From the NCBI GenBank assembly GCA_015146655.1, contig VKHL01000167.1:1-59388 (forward strand): a DNA stretch of 59,388 nucleotides. Reading direction: 5' to 3'. The position numbers and the translations under genes are program-made. Shown in pieces: positions 23,785 to 33,994 of the stretch. Origin of the DNA: Ochromonas danica. Taxonomy: Eukaryota > Sar > Chrysophyceae > Chromulinales > Chromulinaceae. A model generated the notes under the pieces. It ran no database searches. It had not been told where the DNA came from and saw only the letters and a list, made by a program, of their open reading frames with translations. Within the stretch, counting starts at the first letter, position 1. Every line of letters begins with the position of its first letter.

Positions 23785-24207
23785 ATGATGTCCAATACTG
23801 AGTCAGCAGATAGTGCTAGTCGCTGTCCTACATGCGGATGTGTTGGTCCAAATCCTGGATATGAACCTATGAATGAGAATGAAATATTAGCTGAGATGTC
23901 CACCTTACGCACTACTTGGCAATTAGCTGCTGACCAAAAGAGCATTTCTCGTCAGTTTGTTTGTCGGAATTGGCAGGCGGCTATGAATGCCTTGCAAGCA
24001 ATTGGTCAGTGTGCAGAAAGAGCTGACATTCAGCATCACCCCGACCTCCACCTCACCAATTACAGAGAAGTGGAAGTTCGCATTTCTACGCATGCATGTG
24101 GTGGATTGACAAAGTATGACTTTCTGTTGGCAAGAGCAATTGATAATGGTGTTGTGATTGATTACAGTCCTAAATGGCTAAATCAACATCCTGAGGCTGT
24201 GGTTTGA
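23785..24207 (+). CDS. Pterin-4a-carbinolamine dehydratase (PCD/DCoH family)
   Basis: Single-exon gene of 140 aa. The C-terminal domain (about 50-135) has the family signature: WQAAMNALQAIGQCAERADI, then HHPDLHLTNYREVEVRISTH, GGLTKYDFLLARAID. The HHP, the Tyr and the second His (STH) form the pterin-binding active site. The enzyme dehydrates 4a-hydroxytetrahydropterin in tetrahydrobiopterin recycling; in some algae and plants it also serves molybdopterin or folate-type pterins. The N-terminal 48 residues are an extension with CPTCGCVGPNPGYEP, a possible metal-binding Cys cluster not usual in the family. A copy with 327 of 328 identical bases and a different C terminus lies at 30212. Confidence 0.85.
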   Translation: MMSNTESADSASRCPTCGCVGPNPGYEPMNENEILAEMSTLRTTWQLAADQKSISRQFVCRNWQAAMNALQAIGQCAERADIQHHPDLHLTNYREVEVRISTHACGGLTKYDFLLARAIDNGVVIDYSPKWLNQHPEAVV

Positions 24208-25274
24208 ATTGAGCTGTCATGCCCTCTGTAGTCGCTCAGAGGGCTCATCCAAGCACTGTAGCCACCACTTCACTTCGACCACTAAACAATAGCCCATGGT
24301 CTTCCATGTGGTTTGACGTTAGTCTCTCTGGTGTGTTATGTGATTGTCATTTATTCCCTACATTGTGAGAAAATCTTTCTGGTTGATGTTCTGCACATTT
24401 CGAAAAGCATTTTTTATGGAGAAAGTACTGTACTGTAACTTTAAGAGATCTAAACAAGCATGTGAAATGTTCCATGAAGCTAACATCCTTCTTCAAGGAA
24501 AAGTCCTACTGATAACTCTAGCCGAGGTGTTCCTCTCAATCATCTACCAGCATATTAGAAGATGATCACATGTTGGCGAATTGAGATTTTCCTGACTATC
24601 TAGCTGAACATGGTATTGCTTTGTGATCTGATATAGCATATTGCCTAAGTCAGAACGTTCATATCTCTTGCTCATTCATACTAGCTTGTGCTGTCTGTCT
24701 TGATGATCTGATTTGATTTGATTTGATTGTTACTACTTACTAAACAAACTTCACACAAGAGACTACAAAACTTGAAATCAAGCAACACATGCTTCCTCAA
24801 CTTCGATGTTATCTCAAAGCAGAAATCACCACCTTTCGACCTTTCGAAGAAGAAGAAGCCTGTGTATCAAAGGATTACTAGATAGGGACAACATGATTAC
24901 TAAAGAGAATAATGAATTACGCCATGCATGAGATTTCTGGTGAGTTGACCAGACATACAAGGTTCAAAAGCAATCACCACCGAAAGGATTTTGCGCAATT
25001 ACTATCAACTAGATCTCATCACAGGCATTGCAAGATAGAAACAAAAGAAATACTAATGTGTGACATAAGGATAATAATGTCAACGACAATCAAACTGCTT
25101 TAAACAATATCTCCTGCCGTTAACAATCTTTTCCTCCACTGTACAAACAAATCAACTACTCTTTGGAGCAGAGAAACAAAAAGGGCTCAGAAATTAACAC
25201 TAACGAGGCCAATGATCTGTGTAATCAATAAAATTGCAATGCTGAAACAAAAACAAAAGAAAACAAAAAAGGCA
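24208..25274. other. Intergenic, about 1.07 kb, no gene found
   Basis: AT-rich sequence between the dehydratase and the PSSQPT/RCC1-like gene. At about 24347-24415 it resembles 30680-30745 (ATTCCCTAC, TTTTGAGA-like and CGAAAAGCA blocks), so the duplication behind the two dehydratase copies extends downstream too. Otherwise only short unsupported open frames and simple A-rich tracts were seen. Confidence 0.4.
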
Positions 25275-28200
25275 TCACATCAAATCTTCCCACTTCATCG
25301 AAGACGCACTCGATACTGATACTGAACTCACTGAACTGCCATCAACAAACACACCATTATTCCCCCATCCCACCAACAACCCATCCGACCTCACCGCCAT
25401 AAACGACAGCTTGGCACCATGCAACTCCACCACACCTCCTCCCAGCAACCACGACACAGAAGACATGTCTCCTCCATACCCAGGATGACCCCAAGATAAC
25501 ACACTGCCATCCTGCTTCAACGCTGCAAACGCTCCTTGAGAAGACACTACCTTCTGCACTCCACTCGACGCCCACAACCTCTCCTCCTCAGACATCTCGC
25601 CTCCATACCCACTGTCTCCCCACACCCTCACCTCACCTCCTTCGCGCCAAGCAGCAAATGCTCGATCCGAGCTCACCAATCTCACCTCCCCGACTCCCAC
25701 TCCTTCTCCAGACGTGCTCTTGAAAGCAGAAGAAACAGAACTGCAGTTCCCTCCATAGCTAGATCGACCCCAACAATACAAACCACCTACAGATGTCAAC
25801 ACTGACACCGACCCGCGATTGCACTCGATATACACCACTTCCTCCTCATACAACGCGGTCGACACTGACTCGGGAATTACTCCACCCACATCCGACTTAC
25901 CCCACGCCACGATCTGACCTCGACCTTCCGCCTTCACCCCCACAAACACTTGACTACCCGATACCAACCACGACAACCGAGGAAGATCCGCTGGAGCACA
26001 CCCACCATAGTAACAATTCCCCCAACTCACCACATACCCATTGCCTCGCAACGCCGCGAACGCTGCCTCCGACGCCACGATCATCTTCACATCATGAAGG
26101 GAATCACTCACATTCAACCTCACATGTTTCCCTCCAACACCCTTCAGCGATCCATCCTGCCACGAAGAGACGCCTCCTCCGGCCCACGCATTGCCCCAGC
26201 TACACACCTTCCCATCCCTTCTCCACGCCGCATAAGCGCCACTCGACGCAGCTGCGATCCCCAACACTCCGCTTGACACATAAGATGAACAAGATGACGA
26301 CACCTCGCCACCATGAGTTGCTGCACCGAACGATACCACTCCTCCTGTCTTGTTCACACCTGCGAACGACACATCCGTGCTCACCAACCACACCAAACCC
26401 CACCACCTCACACCATCCAACACACTCACATTCGAACGTGCACTCTCACACGACACATGCCGCTCCCACCCTGAGATCGACACCTCCGATCCCCACGCTA
26501 CGAAACGACCATCGCGCAACAAACCCACATACCCATTCTTGCTCGCGATCACTGCCGTCATGTTCAACTCCGCTTCCAAGTCAGACATATTCGATGATCC
26601 CCCACACAGCTTCGGCCTCACGTTGAACACTGTGAGCGAACCATCCTGCTTCTGTTTCTGCTTCTCATCTCCTTCCCACCACCACACCGTGCCCGAAACA
26701 TTCCAAGCCACCATCCCACCCAAGCTTCTTGGATGGTAGCTGGGAGAAGATCGAACCATCTCTCCCAACCTGCTCACATCCACGGTGGGGAAAGAGGAAG
26801 GGCGGGTAGAGGGCTGACCAGAAGGACGAACCGACGGTTGGCTAGAAGGTTGTGAAGATGGTTTCCCCAATGGTTGGGAAGAAGGATGGGAGGAAGGCTG
26901 CATGTTAGGCTGACTCGAAGGTGACGAAGTGGGGAACGATGTTGGCTGACCAGATGGCCTGCTGCTGGGTTGATCTGAAGGCTGAGCAGATGGCATAGCA
27001 GATGGTTGGGATGTAGGCTCTCCACTGGGCTCGGAGGTGGGTTGAGTGGTGGGAATGGCGGATGGTTGAGCAGAAGGATAATTCGTAGGTTCTGAAGAGT
27101 GTGCATTAGACGGTTGAGCCGAAGGACAACTCGATGGTTGACCGGAAGGCTGAGACGTTGGATTGGTAGGATTAGAAGTGGGCTGCGCTATGGGCTGAGA
27201 CGACGGCTGGCTGCTAGGATAACACGTGGGCTCAGCCGTGGGTTCTCTCGTTGGTTGGGAAGATGGTTGAGATGTCGGTCGGATGCTCGGTAGAGATGTC
27301 GGTTGGCAGCTTGGTTGTGATGTTGGTTTGGAGCTCGGTTGCCCTGTAGGCTGAGACGACGGCTGGCTGCTAGGATAACATGTGGGCTCAGCCGTGGGTT
27401 CTCTCGTTGGTTGGGAAGATGGTTGAGATGTCGGTTGGCAGCTTGGTTGCGCTGTTGGTTTGGAGCTCGGTTGCCCTGTAGGCTGAGACGACGGCTGGCT
27501 GCTAGGATAACACGTGGGCTCAGCCGTGGGTTCTCTCGTTGGTTGGGAAGATGGTTGAGATGTCGGTCGGATGCTCGGTAGAGATGTCGGTTGGCAGCTT
27601 GGTTGCGCTGTTGGCTTGGAGCTCGGTTGCCCTGTAGGCTGAGACGACGGCTGGCTGCTAGGATAACACGTGGGCTCAGCCGTGGGTTCTCTCGTTGGTT
27701 GGGAAGATGGTTGAGATGTCGGTCGGATGCTCGGTAGAGATGTCGGTTGGCAGCTTGGTTGCGCTGTTGGCTTGGAGCTCGGTTGCCCTGTAGGCTGAGA
27801 CGACGGCTGGCTGCTAGGATAACACGTGGGCTCAGCCGTGGGTTCTCTCGTTGGTTGGGAAGATGGTTGAGATGTCGGTCGGATGCTCGGTAGAGATGTC
27901 GGTTGGCAGCTTGGTTGCGCTGTTGGCTTGGAGCTCGGTTGCCCTGTAGGCTGAGACGACGGCTGGCTGCTAGGATAACACGTGGGCTCAGCCGTGGGTT
28001 CTCTCGTTGGTTGGGAAGATGGTTGAGATGTCGGTCGGATGCTCGGTAGAGATGTCGGTTGGCAGCTTGGTTGTGATGTTGGTTTGGAGCTCGGTTGCCC
28101 TGTAGGCTGAGACGACGGCTGGCTGCTAGGATAACATGTGGGCTCAGCCGTGGGTTCTCTCGTTGGTTGGGAAGATGGTTGAGATGTCGGTTGGCAGCTT

Positions 28201-29546
28201 GGTTGCGCTGTTGGTTTGGAGCTCGGTTGCCCTGTAGGCTGAGACGACGGCTGGCTGCTAGGATAACACGTGGGCTCAACCGTAGGTTCTCTCGTTGGTT
28301 GGGAAGATGGTTGAGAGGTTGGTCGGATGCTCGGTAGAGATGTCGGTTGGCAGCTTGGTTGTGATGTTGGCTGGGTGGGTTGGGAGGAAGGACGTGAAGA
28401 TGGGGTAGCCGAGGGAGATGTTGGCTGATATGTGGGCTGCGATGATGGTTGGTCGCTTGGTTGAGATGTGGGTTGAGAGGTGGGTTGAGAGCTTGGTATA
28501 GTAGATGGTCTGAGACTAGGACACGATGTTGGAGAATTGGTAGGTAGTGATGAAGGAGCGATGGTTGGCATACTTGTTGGAGAGGCCGTTTCGGCGTACA
28601 AGTAGAATGAAACTTGTGCACGACAATCCCAACTACCTAGGCACCCTTCCCAAAAGTACATGGTAGTACAATTTGATAAAGAAGGCTTATAGTAAGCAGG
28701 ACAGTGCGTAGTCTCGCAGGCCAAGTATAAGTAGCCATCACTGTTTCTAAGCTTCCATGTACCCGTTCGATCACTATTGTCAATTCTTATACCAATGTTG
28801 TATCCCGGACAAAGAGTAAAGATACAAATGTAGGAGTTGGAATTAGTCGCCCAATCGGTCATCCAAGTGGAGTAAAATGGGCACGCAGTCCATTGGTTAA
28901 GCGTTAATTCGACCGAGGAAGTGCGGGAGGTGGGCTGACTTGTTGGTCGAGGGGACGGCTTTGCAGATCCCTGGGTGGGTTTAGTGGTAGGTTGAGAGGA
29001 GGGTTGGGTGGAAGGTCGAGAAGATGGTGTGGATGTTGGCTCGCAGCTTAGTTGCCCTGTTGGCTGGCTGCTAGGATTCGACGTGGGCGATAAGGAAGGA
29101 GCTGCAATTGGAGCCGCTGTATCACCGATCATGTATATTGAAGCCTGTCCTTCACAAGCTTCATCAGCCCAGCAGCCTTGCCGCAGCTCGAAGTCAGTGC
29201 AACTTGATATATAAAAGGAAGGATTTATCGAAAAGTTTTTGCAAGAACTACACGTGACGTATTCAACGTGACTCATATCTCTCATGCGCACGTAGTTGGA
29301 CCCAGAACAACCGCTTGTATTGCAAATATCCACTGTTATTTTAATACCTGGACAAAGAGTAAAGGTACAAATATAGTTATTGTTATTCGAAGGACTCGCA
29401 TAACCGGTGTTGGAAGTGTTGTACGGAGGACACACAGTCCATTGGTTAAGTGTTAAGGTGACAGAAGAAGCTTGATTAGAGGGTTCACTTCGCCATACCA
29501 AAAGCATGAGAAGCAGAAGAACTATCAATACTCTCTTTCTCATCAT
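25275..29546 (-). CDS. Secreted PSSQPT-repeat protein with two Cys modules and RCC1-like C-terminal repeats
   Basis: Single open frame of 1423 aa. Residues 1-26 are a clear signal peptide (VLIVLLLLMLLVW core). Two homologous Cys-containing modules follow (about 27-145 and 210-320); both start with an S-x-x-LTLNQWT-x-CP motif and share Y-I-C-x-FTLCPG. A Pro/Ser/Thr-rich stalk of four-residue units (PSSQ, PTSQ, PTGQ and similar) fills about 327-920, much of it a 156/132-nt tandem repeat. The C-terminal part (about 940-1415) has ten or so units of the form FAALKQDGSVLSWGHPGYGG, an RCC1-like propeller repeat found in many secreted stramenopile and bacterial proteins. No membrane anchor is seen after the signal. 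A cell-surface or cell-wall role, perhaps glycosylated on the stalk, is likely but unproven. Confidence 0.85.
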   Translation of the reverse strand: MMRKRVLIVLLLLMLLVWRSEPSNQASSVTLTLNQWTVCPPYNTSNTGYASPSNNNNYICTFTLCPGIKITVDICNTSGCSGSNYVRMRDMSHVEYVTCSSCKNFSINPSFYISSCTDFELRQGCWADEACEGQASIYMIGDTAAPIAAPSLSPTSNPSSQPTGQLSCEPTSTPSSRPSTQPSSQPTTKPTQGSAKPSPRPTSQPTSRTSSVELTLNQWTACPFYSTWMTDWATNSNSYICIFTLCPGYNIGIRIDNSDRTGTWKLRNSDGYLYLACETTHCPAYYKPSLSNCTTMYFWEGCLGSWDCRAQVSFYLYAETASPTSMPTIAPSSLPTNSPTSCPSLRPSTIPSSQPTSQPTSQPSDQPSSQPTYQPTSPSATPSSRPSSQPTQPTSQPSCQPTSLPSIRPTSQPSSQPTREPTVEPTCYPSSQPSSQPTGQPSSKPTAQPSCQPTSQPSSQPTREPTAEPTCYPSSQPSSQPTGQPSSKPTSQPSCQPTSLPSIRPTSQPSSQPTREPTAEPTCYPSSQPSSQPTGQPSSKPTAQPSCQPTSLPSIRPTSQPSSQPTREPTAEPTCYPSSQPSSQPTGQPSSKPTAQPSCQPTSLPSIRPTSQPSSQPTREPTAEPTCYPSSQPSSQPTGQPSSKPTAQPSCQPTSLPSIRPTSQPSSQPTREPTAEPTCYPSSQPSSQPTGQPSSKPTAQPSCQPTSQPSSQPTREPTAEPTCYPSSQPSSQPTGQPSSKPTSQPSCQPTSLPSIRPTSQPSSQPTREPTAEPTCYPSSQPSSQPIAQPTSNPTNPTSQPSGQPSSCPSAQPSNAHSSEPTNYPSAQPSAIPTTQPTSEPSGEPTSQPSAMPSAQPSDQPSSRPSGQPTSFPTSSPSSQPNMQPSSHPSSQPLGKPSSQPSSQPSVRPSGQPSTRPSSFPTVDVSRLGEMVRSSPSYHPRSLGGMVAWNVSGTVWWWEGDEKQKQKQDGSLTVFNVRPKLCGGSSNMSDLEAELNMTAVIASKNGYVGLLRDGRFVAWGSEVSISGWERHVSCESARSNVSVLDGVRWWGLVWLVSTDVSFAGVNKTGGVVSFGAATHGGEVSSSCSSYVSSGVLGIAAASSGAYAAWRRDGKVCSWGNAWAGGGVSSWQDGSLKGVGGKHVRLNVSDSLHDVKMIVASEAAFAALRGNGYVVSWGNCYYGGCAPADLPRLSWLVSGSQVFVGVKAEGRGQIVAWGKSDVGGVIPESVSTALYEEEVVYIECNRGSVSVLTSVGGLYCWGRSSYGGNCSSVSSAFKSTSGEGVGVGEVRLVSSDRAFAAWREGGEVRVWGDSGYGGEMSEEERLWASSGVQKVVSSQGAFAALKQDGSVLSWGHPGYGGDMSSVSWLLGGGVVELHGAKLSFMAVRSDGLLVGWGNNGVFVDGSSVSSVSVSSASSMKWEDLM
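27195..28394 (-). repeat. Coding minisatellite with 156- and 132-nt units
   Basis: The landmark CTGAGACGACGGCTGGCTGC occurs at 27195, 27351, 27483, 27639, 27795, 27951, 28107 and 28239, so unit lengths are 156, 132, 156, 156, 156, 156 and 132 nt. The short units lack eight codons (SLPSIRPT). All lengths are multiples of 12, keeping both the frame and the four-residue period. Units starting at 27351 and 28107 share variants (AACATGTGGG, TGTGATGTTGG before them) and are each followed by a 132-nt spacing, indicating a 756-bp higher-order duplication. Confidence 0.92.
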
Positions 29547-30211
29547 ATTTGAGGTCTACCAGAGAATTTACTTGATAATCACAGAGAAGTGACAAAGACT
29601 TTTAAATCAGTTTGCTGTTTTCTCCGGTCTTTTGTCAACAGAGGAGGTGGATCCTCTCTCGACCACTTGATTGTTTCTTCGTGTTGATCTCGAAGATCCC
29701 ACCACACAGCAGAAAAACAGTTTTAGAAGCAGAAACAGGTCGGGTCGTTTTTTCGGTCATCGCCATTGATCATTCAGAGTGGGTTTTGCTGGATGATGTC
29801 TTGCTGGTAGGATAACATGTGGACTCAGTGGTGGGTTGTCTTTTTTGCTGGGTAGATGATTAGATGTTATGTGAGAAGATGGTGGAGATGTTGGTTGCAA
29901 TTAATGCATTCTTCTTTCCTCTCTTTTTTCATACACCTTTACATCAGGAAGTGAGATTAGGAAATTGCTGATGTATTAGATCGAGAGGAACATGTTCAAT
30001 AGAATGCCTTGCTCGTTTAGAAGTGCTGATACCTGGTCTGGAAAGTCCACTGGCAACAGTAGTAACTATAGTTTTCCCCTCCAATGTTCTGACAGGGGAC
30101 AATGCGGCAGACTTCCTGCTCATTCTGTTGCGATCCCTGCATCTGCCCAATCACAATACTTCTTTTTACTGTAAGTGATAGCTAACAATCAGATAGACTA
30201 GACTAGCTACC
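29547..30211. other. Upstream region of the PSSQPT gene and second dehydratase copy
   Basis: This interval should contain the promoter of the minus-strand repeat protein. From about 29796 to 29900 it holds a decayed copy of the minisatellite unit (GGTAGGATAACATGTGGACTCAG and later GAAGATGGTGGAGATGTTGG), outside any reading frame. From about 29905 to 30211 it is weakly similar to the sequence upstream of the first dehydratase gene. Confidence 0.6.
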
Positions 30212-30604
30212 ATGTCCAATACTGAGTCAGCAGATAGTGCTAGTCGCTGTCCTACATGCGGATGTGTTGGTCCAAATCCTGGATATGAACCTATGAATGA
30301 GAATGAAATATTAGCTGAGATGTCCACCTTACGCACTACTTGGCAATTAGCTGCTGACCAAAAGAGCATTTCTCGTCAGTTTGTTTGTCGGAATTGGCAG
30401 GCGGCTATGAATGCCTTGCAAGCAATTGGTCAGTGTGCAGAAAGAGCTGACATTCAGCATCACCCCGACCTCCACCTCACCAATTACAGAGAAGTGGAAG
30501 TTCGCATTTCTACGCATGCATTTGGTGGATTGACAAAGTGTTGTTTGAAGTTTGTTGTTCGAGGAGACTACCTTTCTCTCTGGTGTGACGTTGATTATTT
30601 ATAA
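30212..30604 (+). pseudogene. Truncated second copy of pterin carbinolamine dehydratase
   Basis: The first 109 codons copy the gene at 23788 with one base difference in 328 (the Cys of STHACGG becomes Phe). After the shared ACAAAGT the sequence changes: the last 31 residues of the parent (YDFLLARAIDN onward) are replaced by an unrelated 21-residue tail that includes CCLKFVVRGDYLS. The HHP and STH active-site residues remain, but the C-terminal helix and conserved Asp are lost, so an active enzyme is unlikely. It is open from ATG to stop and could still be expressed, which is why it is called a likely pseudogene and not a certain one. Confidence 0.7.
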
Positions 30605-31025
30605 ATAAAAGTTTTTATGCCGAGCAAAATGAATTACTATAGAAGGGTAGATAATGTAGCATACTCTTGTCCATAACGCAACTTATTCCCTACGTTTTGA
30701 GACAATCTCCACTGTACACCATGCGAAAAGCACTTTCGCGTGTCGCATATGGCTGCATAAAACTCAGAAATATCTAGTTTCAACTCGATAACGTAATTGC
30801 CGAAAGGGCAAGTGCAGAGCAACCACAAGAGGCAGGCAGGCAGACACTCTCAGAGCCAGCAGGAAAGCACTTGCACGCACACACACAGAGAAGCACTCAC
30901 TGAGACTGCACAGGGTGAGTGAAAAGAAGACGAAGACACAGAAGACATCTTGACGAAAGTACATCTTCTTTACCTTCTCATAACTAACTAACTAACTTCG
31001 ACAACTACTAGTTCGAGCTAGGATC
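30605..31025. other. Intergenic upstream of PEP carboxylase
   Basis: No gene is supported. The first 140 bp show weak similarity to sequence downstream of the first dehydratase copy. TAACTAACTAACTAACTTCG at 30981-31000 lies 26 to 45 bp before the PEPC start and resembles the motif seen upstream of other genes. Confidence 0.4.
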
Positions 31026-33994
31026 ATGTTAAGATCTTTATCTCATGGTCGTTTAGCTTCTTTGCGTACTTTATCACGTAATGGAAGAAATCAATCAAAT
31101 CCTTTTCTTCTTCTTCGTGGAATTACTTCAACTTCTCAACCACAACAACAAGGATCCTATTCTCAACAATTCAAAATTCCTGAAACTGATCTTCGTCTAC
31201 GAGATGATGTAAGAACACTGGGTGCTATCTTGGGTAGCTTTATTAAATGTCATGATCCTGAAGTGTTTGAAGCTGTAGAAAAGTTGCGCAAGTTAGGCAG
31301 ACAGGTGAGTGAGTTTTCTTATGGGCATGTATATTCAATCTAATGAGCTGCTGACCTAATCCTTCCCTGTGTTCTTTCACGTTCCGTGCGCAGTGGAGAC
31401 AATCTGAGACTGCAGGCAAAGCATTCGATGAGATGGTCGCAGCCGTGGAAAGCTATGATGAACAGATGCTCTTGGGTATTGCTCGCTCATTCTCCAACTT
31501 TCTTGCTTTAACCAATACTGCTGAAAACTTTCATCGTATTCGTAAGCTTCGAGAGTATCTTAAGGCGTCAGGCTCTGCCTATGGTTTATGGCCTAAAGAG
31601 GATAGCTGTGCTGGGAGTATTCAAAATCTTCTCAAATCAGGTATTGCCAAAGAAGCTATCATCAAAGCGATTGAAGTGCAATCTGTTGAGTTAGTATTAA
31701 CAGCCCATCCAACTGAGGTTAATCGTCGCACCATGTTACGTAAACACAATCATATTAACGACCTCCTCTGGCAGCTCAATGTGCAGAACCTCTCCCCCTA
31801 TGAGATTAAAGACTTGCAACAAGCTCTAAAATCTGAAATCGCCACTATTTGGGAATCTGATAACCTTCGTCGGACCAAGCCAACTCCTGAAGAAGAAGCA
31901 CGTTGGGGTTTGGCCATTGTGGAGAATGTTTTATGGAAGGCTGTGCCAAACTTCTTGCGCAAGTTAGACGATGTGCTGAAAGGAGAGTTGGGGCAAGGGT
32001 TGCCATGGGACCACTCTCCAATTAAAATTGCCTCCTGGATGGGTGGTGATCGTGATGGAAACCCAAACGTAACTCCGGAAACGACCATGAGGGTTGCTCA
32101 AATGTCTCGTTGGATGGCCGCCACTCTCTATTTAAGAGATATTTCTGAGTTGAGGACATTGGAACTCTCTATTCAGCGTTGCTCTCCGGAGTTGAAGGCG
32201 AAGGTTGAAAATCTGCGAGAACCATACCGTGAGCTCTTGAAAAAGATTGAACAGCGACTTCAAGCGACCATTCAGTGGACAGAAGATGTGGCGGTTAGAA
32301 ACTTGCCTTATCAAATGCCTTCTTTCCCTCCTGGAACAGATGAAAGTCTTCGTCCTATCCTGCGCTCCTCGGAATTAATGGAGCCATTGCAATTGATGTA
32401 TCGCAGTCTCAAGGAAACTGGCATGGAGGAAGTGGCCGAACGTGGTTTGGCTGATATCATTCGTCGTGTTGCGACATTTGGAGTTACTTTACTTCCATTA
32501 GATGTGCGACAAGAGTCAACTCGCCACACCGAAGCATTGGATGCAATCACACGCTATCTTGGCCTGGGCTCTTATGCCCAATGGGATGAGACCACCCGTC
32601 GCACTTGGTTACAAGCTGAGCTGACTTCCAAGAGACCTCTTCTGCCAACCGTCTCTAGTTTGGAAAGTCTAGGGTTTTCTAATACTGTTATTGATACACT
32701 GCGTACTTTTCAGATGACCGCCATGTTGGACCAAGAATCCTTGGGAGCATATGTGATCTCTCAATGTCAGCAGGCGAGTGATATCTTAGCTGTGGCTTTA
32801 TTGCAAAAGAATGCTGGAGTGAAGCCTTTGATGAGAGTTGTTCCTCTGTTTGAGACTTTGGATGATCTGCAACGAGCTCCTTCCACCATTGATGCCCTCT
32901 TCTCAATCTCTACTTACCGTGGGTTAATTGCTAACAAGCAAGAAGTGATGGTTGGCTACAGTGACTCGGCCAAGGATGCTGGACGTCTGGCTGCTTCCTG
33001 GGCACAATATAACTCTCAAGTGGACATGGTGGAGGTGGCTAAGCGCTATGGTGTGGAGCTGACCTTCTTCCATGGCAAAGGCGGCACGGTGGGACGAGGT
33101 GGCAATCCTGCCCTTTTCCAAGCGATTCTTGCTCATCCTCCACACACCATCAATGGTCGATTCCGTGTTACTGAACAAGGAGAGATGATTACACAAAATC
33201 TTGGCGAAGTGGCAATTGCCGAACGAACTTTGGATCTCTTTACCGCTGGTGTGCTCTCTGAGCGATTCATTTCTCGTCCACAAGTCAAGGCAGAATGGCG
33301 TGAGTCAATGGAACGTCTGTCTGATGTATCTTGTGATGCCTATCGAGCAGTTGTGCAGAAGGAAGAGCGCTTTGTCCCTTATTTCCGCACTGCTACACCA
33401 GAAGGTGAGTTGGCTGGGCTTAATGTGGGCTCTCGACCAAGCAAACGCAACCCTAAAGGAGGTGTGGAATCGCTACGTGCTATTCCATGGGTCTTTTCGT
33501 GGACTCAGACTCGACTCAACTTACCGACTTGGTTAGGTGTTGGGGAAGCATTAGAGGCTGAATTAGCATCTCATCCAGCCCTATTGCAAGAGATGATGAA
33601 GGAGTGGCCTTGGTTCCGTACTTTAATTGATCTTTTGGAGATGGTGTTGGTGAAGAGTGAACCACGTATTGCAGAGAACTATGATCGCCATTTGGTTCAA
33701 GACGAGAAGTCTCTTCAGCTGGGCAAAGAGTTGCGAGAGAAGCTCTCAACTACTTCAGACGCTGTCTTAAAAGTATCCGGTTCACCTTATTTGCAAGCTG
33801 GCAATGCAATGCTTCTTCGCAGTCTGCTGGTTCGCAATCCATATATCGATCCTTTGAATCTTATTCAAGCAGAGGTTCTGAAGCGTTTGAGAGATGAGAA
33901 ACGCCCTCTGACAGATAAGCAACGCACGATCTTACAAGACACATTGTTGATTACTATTAATGGTGTAGCCAATGGTATGCGCAACAGCGGTTAA
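31026..33994 (+). CDS. Phosphoenolpyruvate carboxylase, probably mitochondrial
   Basis: Two exons (31026-31304, 31394-33994) give 959 aa, the usual family length plus a leader. PEPC adds bicarbonate to phosphoenolpyruvate to form oxaloacetate. Catalytic motifs are intact: VLTAHPTEVNRRT (catalytic His), SWMGGDRDGNPNVT, VGYSDSAKDAGRLAASW, FHGKGGTVGRGG and RVTEQGEMI. The C terminus is NGVANGMRNSG, where most family members end in a similar NTG. The plant-type N-terminal phosphorylation Ser motif is absent. The first 40 residues (MLRSLSHGRLASLRTLSRNG) are rich in Arg, Ser and Leu without acids, as in mitochondrial presequences; diatoms also have a mitochondrial PEPC. Role: anaplerotic carbon supply or part of a C4-like cycle. 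Confidence 0.93.

Noticed and set aside
25793-26626. Long plus-strand open frame rich in Thr, His and Pro
   Set aside because: It lies opposite the RCC1-like repeats of the minus-strand gene and has the composition expected of an antisense shadow.
27195-28394. Regular repeats considered as a CRISPR-like array
   Set aside because: The units are contiguous coding repeats without unique spacers, in a eukaryotic gene.
27188-28621. A 477-residue open frame in another minus-strand frame of the repeat gene, rich in Asn, Arg and Leu
   Set aside because: It exists only because the minisatellite has units divisible by three, so every frame stays open. It has no signal peptide or domain.
30764-30964. 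Minus-strand 66-residue open frame with a hydrophobic start
   Set aside because: It lies in the PEPC upstream region, has no domain, and shows low-complexity Leu/Ser/Cys content.
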